A stretch of 5,888 nucleotides of DNA from the NCBI GenBank assembly GCA_005882445.1, contig VBAN01000206.1, forward strand, positions 1-5,888. The letters run 5' to 3'. Position numbers and translations under genes: made by a program. Of this stretch, positions 1-5,197 are shown piece by piece. The notes under the pieces are model-generated. The model searched no databases and was not told the origin of the DNA. It worked only from the letters and a program-made list of their open reading frames with translations. How positions within the stretch are numbered: the stretch's first letter is position 1; every line of letters begins with the position of its first letter. This DNA comes from Candidatus Segetimicrobium genomatis. GTDB taxonomy: Bacteria > Sysuimicrobiota > Sysuimicrobiia > Sysuimicrobiales > Segetimicrobiaceae.

Positions 1-192
1 GGCCTTTCCGGGTGGGCGTTCCTGGTCCGCGATGTCGCCGCCGGGCGGGTCCGGCGCGTGCACCTTCGCCAGCTGCCGGCGGAGCGCGAGGTCCGGGAAG
101 CTCTGCTCGCGTACCTGCACAGCGCAGGCGCCGTCGTCACCGTGAGCCGCCATTTTCTCCATGCCGATCAGCGCGTCCGCCAGGGTGAGTAG
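1..192 (+). CDS. 3' end of an unrecognised protein (partial; possibly YprB-like RNase H fold)
   Basis: Frame 1 is open from the window edge to a TAG at 190-192 and gives the last 63 residues of a protein whose start lies outside. Third positions are mostly G or C, like the genes downstream, which supports real coding on this strand. Visible features are a hydrophobic strand (WAFLV), a charged helix (LPAEREVREALLAYL) and a second strand (GAVVTV), followed by a basic tail (SRHFLHADQRVRQGE). The order strand, PAE-type helix, VVTV strand loosely resembles the metal-dependent RNase H-like exonuclease domain of YprB-type proteins. There the last strand is normally followed by a TxNGxxFD motif, and that Asp is not seen here. 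The assignment is therefore a weak inference; it could equally be an unrelated domain. No complete gene can be described. Confidence 0.5.
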   Translation, partial: GLSGWAFLVRDVAAGRVRRVHLRQLPAEREVREALLAYLHSAGAVVTVSRHFLHADQRVRQGE

Positions 193-243
193 GTCCAGTT
201 GATGAGGGCGTAGGCCCGGCGGGGCGACGTCGCACGAAGAGGG

Positions 244-267
244 CCTCCGCGGTTCAGTCCGCGGGGG
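244..267 (+). terminator. GC-rich hairpin, possible terminator of the upstream gene
   Basis: Bases 244-252 can pair with 259-267 in a 9-bp stem (one G-T pair, CCGCGG core) around a 6-base loop TTCAGT. It lies 52 bases after the stop of the upstream partial gene and ahead of the tRNA promoter, the right place for a terminator. The following tail (TCTTGCCGTTCTC) is only moderately T-rich, so it is not a textbook intrinsic terminator. The rest of 193-288 shows no gene and only a 4-bp GCCC/GGGC hairpin near 214-225. Confidence 0.35.
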
Positions 268-288
268 TCTTGCCGTTCTCCCCCAGTG

Positions 289-317
289 TGGGAAAACGCC
301 TCGCATCCTGGTATAGT
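289..317 (+). promoter_or_regulatory. Extended -10 promoter for the tRNA-Gly (and perhaps folD operon)
   Basis: TATAGT at 312-317 matches the sigma-70 -10 consensus in 5 of 6 positions and is preceded by TGG at 309-311, the TGn extension that lets a promoter work with a poor -35. With a 17-base spacer the -35 would be TGGGAA (289-294), matching TTGACA at only 3 of 6. This is one of few AT-leaning patches in the region. Transcription would begin near 324, leaving a short leader before the tRNA at 342. No comparable promoter is visible between the tRNA and folD, so it may also drive the protein genes. Confidence 0.55.
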
Positions 318-341
318 AGTGGCCGACCATGCGCCCGCCGG

Positions 342-415
342 GCGGGAGTAGCTCAACGGTAGAGTGCCAGCCTTCCAAGCTGGCGATGTGGGTTCGATTC
401 CCATCTCCCGCTCCA
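342..415 (+). tRNA. tRNA-Gly (anticodon TCC)
   Basis: A full cloverleaf can be folded by eye. The 7-bp acceptor stem is 342-348 with 405-411. The D stem is 351-354 with 362-365, with one G-T pair. The anticodon stem is 367-371 with 379-383 around loop CTTCCAA, with anticodon TCC at 374-376. A 4-base variable region follows at 384-387. The T stem is 388-392 with 400-404 around loop TTCGATT. The discriminator is T412 and CCA is encoded at 413-415. Anticodon UCC reads GGA and, by wobble, other GGN glycine codons. It lies 73 bases before the folD start with no terminator between, so tRNA and folD could share a primary transcript to be processed by RNase P and 3' nucleases. Confidence 0.97.
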
Positions 416-477
416 TCTCTCCCTCCGTGTCCTCCGCCGCGTTGAGCCCGGCCATCCGACCCGCTCGATCTTGAACC

Positions 478-481
478 GGAG
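478..481 (+). promoter_or_regulatory. Ribosome binding site deciding the folD start
   Basis: GGAG at 478-481 lies 7 bases before GTG at 489-491. The upstream in-frame TTG at 471 has no Shine-Dalgarno sequence before it and would overlap this site, so GTG 489 is preferred. It also gives the usual FolD N-terminus, MTAKILDG. Confidence 0.7.
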
Positions 482-488
482 CCGCACC

Positions 489-1349
489 GTGACGGCGAAG
501 ATCCTCGACGGCAGAGCCCTTGCGCAGGCGCGATCCCTGGAACTCTCCGGGCAGGTCGCGGCGTTCACGGCCCGCCATCAAGTGGCGCCCTGCCTGGCGG
601 CGGTGCTCGTGGGGGCCGATCCCGCGTCGAAGATGTACGTCGAGAGCAAGGCGCGGGCCGCGGGCAGGGTGGGGATCCGCTCGGAGACGTTCCACCTGGC
701 CGGCGACACGACCGCCGGCGACTACCTCGCCCTCATCGACGACCTCAACCGCCGCGCCGACGTCCACGGGATCCTCCCGCAATTGCCGCTGCCCTCGCAG
801 ATCGACCCGCAGGCGGTCTTCGAGCGGATCGATCCGGACAAGGATGTGGACGGGTTGAGCCCCGCCAACGCCGGACGGCTCGCGCTGGGGCGTTCCCGGT
901 TGATCCCCGCCACCCCCCTCGGGATCCTCGTGTTGATCGACCACGCCGGGACGACGGTGGAGGGCGCCGAGGCCGTCATCGTGGGGCGGAGCAACATCGT
1001 TGGCAAGCCGACGGCGCTGCTGCTGCTCGCCCGGCATGCGACGGTGACGATCTGCCACTCGCGGACCGCCGACCTGGCCGCCCACACCCGGCGGGCGGGG
1101 ATCCTGGTCAGCGCGGTGGGGGAACCCCGGTTGATTCGCCGGGAGATGGTCCGCCCCGGGGCGGTCGTGATCGATGTCGGCAACAGCCACGTTGCCGGGA
1201 AACTCGTGGGGGACGTCGACTTCGAGGCCGTGAAGGGGGTCGCGTCCGCGATCACGCCCGTGCCGGGCGGCGTGGGGCCGATGACGATCGCCATGTTGCT
1301 GGAAAATACCCTGGCCGCCGCGCGGCTCCAGGCGGAGGGCCGGCCGTGA
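489..1349 (+). CDS. folD: Bifunctional methylenetetrahydrofolate dehydrogenase / methenyltetrahydrofolate cyclohydrolase
   Basis: FolD is a cytoplasmic one-carbon enzyme. It oxidises 5,10-methylene-THF to 5,10-methenyl-THF, normally with NADP+, and hydrolyses that to 10-formyl-THF, which feeds purine and fMet-tRNA synthesis. From GTG 489 the protein is 286 residues, the usual family length. The catalytic set is present and numbers as in the E. coli enzyme: Tyr50 and Lys54 in MYVESK, Gln98 in GILPQLPLP, and Asp121 in KDVDG. The nucleotide-binding domain carries VGRSNIVGKP (165-174), AVGEP (209-213) and GAVVIDVG (224-231); the C-terminal signature is ITPVPGGVGPMT (255-266). Two family positions differ: Pro97 directly before the catalytic Gln, where Val or another aliphatic residue is usual, and PATP (140-143) in place of PCTP. 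The stop overlaps the folC start (GTGA), so the two are probably translationally coupled. Identity is very secure. Confidence 0.97.
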   Translation: MTAKILDGRALAQARSLELSGQVAAFTARHQVAPCLAAVLVGADPASKMYVESKARAAGRVGIRSETFHLAGDTTAGDYLALIDDLNRRADVHGILPQLPLPSQIDPQAVFERIDPDKDVDGLSPANAGRLALGRSRLIPATPLGILVLIDHAGTTVEGAEAVIVGRSNIVGKPTALLLLARHATVTICHSRTADLAAHTRRAGILVSAVGEPRLIRREMVRPGAVVIDVGNSHVAGKLVGDVDFEAVKGVASAITPVPGGVGPMTIAMLLENTLAAARLQAEGRP

Positions 1350-2626
1350 CCTACGCCGCGGCGCTCGCCTTCCTGGACGGCCTGATCACGGCGGACCGCC
1401 CGAGACCGCCGTACAGCGAGGTCAAGCTGGCGCGGATGCGCCACCTCCTCGGGCTGATTGGCGATCCCCACCGGCGGTTGAAGAGCGTGCTGGTCGCGGG
1501 GACCAAGGGCAAGGGCTCGACCGCGGTGATGATCGCCGGCATGCTGCGCGCGCAGGGTCTGCGGACAGGGCTGACGGTGAAGCCGCACCTGGTGGAGTAC
1601 CGGGAGCGCATACAGATCAACGGCCAGATGATCTCGCAGGCGGATCTGGCCGCGCTGGTGGAGATCCTGCCGTGGGGGCCGCCCACCTACGTGGAGACCA
1701 CGGTGGCGCTGGCGCTGCTGCACTTCGTTCGCCGCGAGGTCGATCTCGCCGTCGTCGAGGTGGGGATCGGCGGCCGCCTCGATGCGACCAATGTCCTCGA
1801 TCCTCTGGTCTCGGTCATTACGCCCATCAGCTACGATCACATGGAGATCCTCGGCGAGACGCTCACGGAAATCGCCTCAGAAAAGGCGGGGATCATCCGT
1901 CCCAGGGGCCGCGTCGTCTCCGCGCCGCAGCCCGATGAGGCCGCCGCGACGATCGAGCAGGTGTGCCGGGTGCAGCAGGCCCGGCTCGTCCAGGTGGGGC
2001 GCGATGTCGAGGTGCGCGCGACCGCGTCCACGCTCAGCGGGGTGCAGGCGACCGTACAGGGACTGAGGGCGATCTACCCGATCACCGTGCCGCTGCTGGG
2101 GCGCCATCAGGCGATCAACGCCGGGACCGCCATCGCCGCCGTCGAGGCGCTGGCGGACTGCGGGATCACGGTCGCGCCCGACGCGGTGCGGAGGGGGCTC
2201 GCGGCGGTGCGCTGCCCGGCGCGCATCGAGTTGATCGACTCGCGGCCGCACACCGTGATCGACGTCGGCCACAACCCCGCCTCGATGGCCGCGCTGCGCG
2301 ATACGCTGCGGGCGCTCCTGGGCGGCGGTATGTTGGCCACGAAGGATTACCGGTCGGTCACCGCGCTGATCGCCCCGATGGCGGACGTTGTCGTCACGAC
2401 CACGCCCCACAACCCTCACGCGCTGTCCGCCGATGCGCTCGCCGATGAGGTCCGCACCTACGCGCCCACGGTCATCGCCGTGCCCGACCGGCGCCAGGCC
2501 GTCGAGCGCGCGCAGGCGCTCGCCGCCCCCGAGGACGTGCTCGTCATCACCGGCTCATTTTATCTCGTCGGCGAGGCCCGGGAGTGGCTCCGCCGGAGGA
2601 AGGCCGAGACACCGGCGAGAACGTAA
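1346..2626 (+). CDS. folC: Bifunctional folylpolyglutamate synthase / dihydrofolate synthase (Mur ligase family)
   Basis: FolC uses ATP to join L-glutamate to dihydropteroate and then to reduced folates, making folate and its cell-retained polyglutamate forms. The 426-residue product shows the Mur-ligase ATP loop GTKGKGS (52-58), the folate-binding stretch with RERIQING (86-93), EVGIGGRLDATN (138-149), the SEKAG segment whose Lys180 is carbamylated in studied relatives, LLGRHQAINA (250-259), and DVGHNP (306-311) at the start of the C-terminal glutamate-ligase domain. GTG 1346 overlaps the folD stop by 4 bases and has GGAGG at 1334-1338, 7 bases upstream. One oddity: between helix LRALL (321-325) and MLATKDY (329-335) only three glycines occur, where relatives have a longer linker and a hydrophobic strand ending in G. 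About 7-10 residues appear missing. The frame is intact, so the gene is annotated as whole, but full activity is less certain than identity. Confidence 0.95.
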   Translation: MTYAAALAFLDGLITADRPRPPYSEVKLARMRHLLGLIGDPHRRLKSVLVAGTKGKGSTAVMIAGMLRAQGLRTGLTVKPHLVEYRERIQINGQMISQADLAALVEILPWGPPTYVETTVALALLHFVRREVDLAVVEVGIGGRLDATNVLDPLVSVITPISYDHMEILGETLTEIASEKAGIIRPRGRVVSAPQPDEAAATIEQVCRVQQARLVQVGRDVEVRATASTLSGVQATVQGLRAIYPITVPLLGRHQAINAGTAIAAVEALADCGITVAPDAVRRGLAAVRCPARIELIDSRPHTVIDVGHNPASMAALRDTLRALLGGGMLATKDYRSVTALIAPMADVVVTTTPHNPHALSADALADEVRTYAPTVIAVPDRRQAVERAQALAAPEDVLVITGSFYLVGEAREWLRRRKAETPART

Positions 2627-2633
2627 CGGGACC

Positions 2634-4196
2634 ATGTGGGTCGACCTCCTCATCGAGGAGCTGCGCGAGCAGCACCCCGGTCCGCACACCGTCAACGACG
2701 CCAAGACCCCCTCCGGGCCGGTCCCGGTGGGCAGCCTGCGCGGCGTGATCATGCACGACTGCGTCACCCGCGGCCTGCGTGAATCCGGCGCGGCGGCCGA
2801 GTTCCTGTACGGGTTCGACGACTACGACCCGATGGATGGGCTGCCCCCTGGTCTCCCCCAGTACGCCCGATACATGGGGATGCCGTTTGCGAACCTCCCG
2901 TCCCCGGTCGGGAGGGCGCCGAGCTATGGGCACTACTTCGCGGCGGAGTTTGCCGGCGTGTTCGAGCGGCTGGGCGCGCATCCGCGGATCTATCGCACCT
3001 CCGAGATGTACCGATCCGGCGGGTTTGACGCGGCCATCCGGCTCGCCCTCGATCACGTCCAGGTCATTCGCGAGATCTACCGCGAGGTGACGCACAGCAC
3101 GCGGATCGACGATCACTGGTGGCCGATCCAGGTGCTGTGCGAGCGGTGCGGGCGGATCGGCACGACCACCGTCCTGTCCTGGTCGGGCGGCGAGGTCGAG
3201 TATCTCTGCGCGCCGGATAAGGTGGCCTGGGCCGAGGGGTGCGGCAACCGCGGCCGACGGTCGCCGTTCGGGGGCGGCGCAAAGCTGCTCTACCGCGTGG
3301 AGTGGCCGGCGAAGTGGTCGGTCCTGGGCGTGACCGTCGAGGGCGCGGGCAAGGACCACATGACCCGGGGGGGCACGCACGATGTCGCGGGCGCCGTCAG
3401 CGTCCGGGTGTTTGGCCGGCCGGCGCCGTTCGCGTTCCCGTACGAGTTCCTCCTCTTCGGCGGCAAGAAGATGAGCACATCCAAGGCGGTGGGGGTGACC
3501 GCGGCGGAGATCCTGGAGGTGCTGCGGCCCGAGCTGGCGCGGTTCCTCATCGTCCGGCCCGTCCCGCGCCGGCAGCTGGAGTTCGATCCCGGCGGCGAGA
3601 CGATCCCGGCGCTCTACGACGAATACGACCGCGCGGCGGCCGCCTACTTCCATGAGGTGGAGAATCCCGATCTGGCGCGCACCTTTCACTACTCGCGCAT
3701 CGCCGGCGAGCCGGTGCAGTGCTACCGGCCGCGGTTCGCCAAGGTGGCCTACCTCATCCAGATGCCCACCGTGGATCTCGCGCGGGCCGCGGCGCGCGAG
3801 AAAGGGGCGCCCCTCACCGAGGCCGATCGCGAGGAGCTCGAGCACCGCGCGGTGGACGCCCGCCGGTGGCTCGACACCTATGCGCCCGAGCACTACAAGT
3901 TCCAGATCCATGCCATCCTGCCCACGACCGTGGCGGCCCTCACCCCGCTGCAGCGGCAGTACCTGGCGCGCGTCGCCGAGAGCGTCGGCGCCCGGAACTG
4001 GACCGGGGAGGAGCTCCACGCGCACCTGCACGATCTCAAAGCGGAGATGAACCTCAGCCCCCGCGAGGCGTTCGGGGCGATCTACCAGGTGTTCCTCGGC
4101 AAGGACTCCGGCCCCCAGGCGGGGTGGTTCCTCACGGCCCTCGACCGGCAGTTTGTCCTCCGGCGGCTCCGGGAGGGCGCCCAGGATGCCGCCTGA
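2634..4196 (+). CDS. lysS: Lysine--tRNA ligase, class I (archaeal-type)
   Basis: This enzyme charges tRNA-Lys with lysine in the cytoplasm. The fold is class I, unrelated to the class II LysRS of most bacteria. The 520-residue protein has a Rossmann N-terminal half with TPSGPVPVGSLRG (25-37) in the HIGH position, FDDYDPMDG (61-69), a zinc-type insert with Cys169, Cys172, Cys192 and Cys203, GKDHMTRGG (239-247), and the KMSKS-type loop KKMSTSKAVG (278-287), followed by a helical C-terminal anticodon-binding part. GKDH plus KMSTSK and this length distinguish it from other class I synthetases. ATG 2634 is the only sensible start: the next in-frame candidates lie well inside folC or cut into the fold. 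It lacks a good Shine-Dalgarno sequence (GGCGAG at 2614-2619 is distant), so translation may depend on folC, which ends 7 bases earlier. HIGH is degenerate: Pro31 replaces the first His and Ser34 the last position. Symbol lysS (lysK in some schemes). Confidence 0.93.
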   Translation: MWVDLLIEELREQHPGPHTVNDAKTPSGPVPVGSLRGVIMHDCVTRGLRESGAAAEFLYGFDDYDPMDGLPPGLPQYARYMGMPFANLPSPVGRAPSYGHYFAAEFAGVFERLGAHPRIYRTSEMYRSGGFDAAIRLALDHVQVIREIYREVTHSTRIDDHWWPIQVLCERCGRIGTTTVLSWSGGEVEYLCAPDKVAWAEGCGNRGRRSPFGGGAKLLYRVEWPAKWSVLGVTVEGAGKDHMTRGGTHDVAGAVSVRVFGRPAPFAFPYEFLLFGGKKMSTSKAVGVTAAEILEVLRPELARFLIVRPVPRRQLEFDPGGETIPALYDEYDRAAAAYFHEVENPDLARTFHYSRIAGEPVQCYRPRFAKVAYLIQMPTVDLARAAAREKGAPLTEADREELEHRAVDARRWLDTYAPEHYKFQIHAILPTTVAALTPLQRQYLARVAESVGARNWTGEELHAHLHDLKAEMNLSPREAFGAIYQVFLGKDSGPQAGWFLTALDRQFVLRRLREGAQDAA

Positions 4197-5154
4197 GCGC
4201 TCCGCCGGCCCGCCCTGCGTGGTGGCCGTGCTCCGGGCGGTGGGCGATCGCCACGTCGCCGCGATCGAGGCGGTCGACCCGAGGGTGCGCGTGGTCCGCG
4301 TCACGGACCGGACGAGGTGGCTAGAGGAGGCGCCGGAGACGGAGATCATCATGGGCTTCCGCCCGCTTCGCGCCGGCGCCGTGGGATCCCGGCATCTGCG
4401 GTGGGTGCAGGCGCTCGGGGCCGGGGTCGAGAACCTCTGCCAGGATGTGGCCGGCACCGACATCCGGGTGACCAACAACCACGTCCACGGCGATGCGATC
4501 GCGGAGCACGTCTTCGGATTCATCTTGACGCATACGCGGCGGCTCTGGGAGGCCCGCGACCGCCAGGCCGCGCGCCGGTGGGTCCACGACGAACTGCGGG
4601 GCGCGGTGCTGGCGGGGGGCACGATGGGGATCCTCGGCCTCGGCACGATCGGCGTCCAGGTGGCCCGCCGGGCGGCGGCGTTTGGGATGCGGGTCGTGGG
4701 GACCGTACGGCGGCCGCGGCAGATCCCCGGAGTCGAGCGGGTGTATCCGCCGGACGAGATCGACGCCGTGCTGCGGGAGGCGGCGGTGCTGGTCATCGCC
4801 CTGCCCCTGACGCCCGCGACGCGGGGAAGCGTGGGCGCGCGCGAACTCGCGGCGCTGCCGGAAGGGGCGTTCCTGGTCAACATCGGGCGGGGAGGGCTCG
4901 TCGACGAAGGGGCGCTCCTGGCGGCCCTCCGGGCCGGGCGGTTGGGCGGCGCCGGCCTCGATGTCTTCGACACGGAACCGCTCCCGGCCGACAGCCCGCT
5001 GTGGGCGGCCCCGCGGTTGATCATCACCCCCCATGTCGCCGGAGACTTCCCCGGGTACATGGATCGGATCATCCCGCACTTCTGTCAGAACCTGCGGCGG
5101 TATCTCGGTGGGCAGCCGCTGTTGAACATGGTCGATCCGATCCTCGGGTACTAG
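4186..5154 (+). CDS. D-2-hydroxyacid dehydrogenase family protein, NAD(P)-dependent
   Basis: Members reduce 2-keto acids such as glyoxylate, hydroxypyruvate or pyruvate to D-2-hydroxyacids, or act in reverse; the substrate here cannot be read from sequence. The 322-residue protein has a divergent N-terminal catalytic half, then HGDAIAEHV (101-109), the dinucleotide loop GLGTIG (151-156), and the catalytic trio Arg235 (NIGRGG), Glu264 (DVFDTEP) and His283 (TPHVAG). After the second strand (RVVGTV) come Arg175 and Arg176 where NAD-specific members carry an Asp, suggesting NADPH preference, as in GhrA-type glyoxylate/hydroxypyruvate reductases. ATG 4186 overlaps the LysRS gene by 11 bases and has GGAGG at 4172-4176; the longer form starting at 4153 lacks such a site. 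The length is typical and the C-terminus looks complete. It appears co-transcribed with lysS, though no metabolic link to it is obvious. Phosphoglycerate dehydrogenase is less likely because there is no ACT domain. Confidence 0.92.
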   Translation: MPPERSAGPPCVVAVLRAVGDRHVAAIEAVDPRVRVVRVTDRTRWLEEAPETEIIMGFRPLRAGAVGSRHLRWVQALGAGVENLCQDVAGTDIRVTNNHVHGDAIAEHVFGFILTHTRRLWEARDRQAARRWVHDELRGAVLAGGTMGILGLGTIGVQVARRAAAFGMRVVGTVRRPRQIPGVERVYPPDEIDAVLREAAVLVIALPLTPATRGSVGARELAALPEGAFLVNIGRGGLVDEGALLAALRAGRLGGAGLDVFDTEPLPADSPLWAAPRLIITPHVAGDFPGYMDRIIPHFCQNLRRYLGGQPLLNMVDPILGY

Positions 5155-5184
5155 GGCCGCTCCACAATGCCTTAAGGGGCAGCC

Positions 5185-5190
5185 AGGAGG
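5185..5190 (+). promoter_or_regulatory. Strong Shine-Dalgarno setting the EF-G-like start at GTG 5198
   Basis: AGGAGG is a perfect anti-Shine-Dalgarno match. It is only 1 base from ATG 5192, too close for normal initiation, but 7 bases from the in-frame GTG 5198. The later start yields MKRYPVDKIRNVAVAGH, matching the usual N-terminus of the family. A small hairpin (TGCCT 5168-5172 with GGGCA 5177-5181, one G-T pair) sits just before it; no terminator is seen after the dehydrogenase, so read-through is possible. Confidence 0.7.
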
Positions 5191-5197
5191 CATGGTC

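Noticed and set aside
442..472. TTGAGC (442-447) as the -35 of a folD promoter
   Set aside because: No acceptable -10 lies 16-18 bases downstream; the region reads CTCGATCTT.
471..488. TTG 471 as folD start, adding six residues
   Set aside because: No Shine-Dalgarno before it, and it overlaps the GGAG that fits GTG 489; FolD proteins begin at the MTAKILDG equivalent.
353..568. Short minus-strand frame containing RWESNPHRQLG
   Set aside because: Another antisense reading of the same tRNA-Gly, with no ribosome site or conserved protein behind it.
168..1190. Long minus-strand reading frame (340 codons) crossing the tRNA and folD
   Set aside because: Its GIEPTSPAWKAG stretch is the antisense translation of the tRNA-Gly, a well-known spurious peptide in databases; the rest is the shadow of folD in GC-rich DNA.
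2388..2633. 82-codon upstream extension of the LysRS frame into folC
   Set aside because: It overlaps conserved folC sequence and is Arg/Pro/Ser-rich out-of-frame sequence; LysRS begins at ATG 2634.
2547..5072. 841-codon minus-strand open frame
   Set aside because: Antisense to lysS and the dehydrogenase; composition is Arg/Pro/Ala-rich and low in recognisable motifs, as expected from few stop codons in GC-rich DNA, while the + strand carries clear catalytic motifs.
5168..5181. Hairpin between the dehydrogenase and the EF-G-like gene as a terminator
   Set aside because: Only about five base pairs and no T tract after it; it overlaps the approach to the ribosome site instead.
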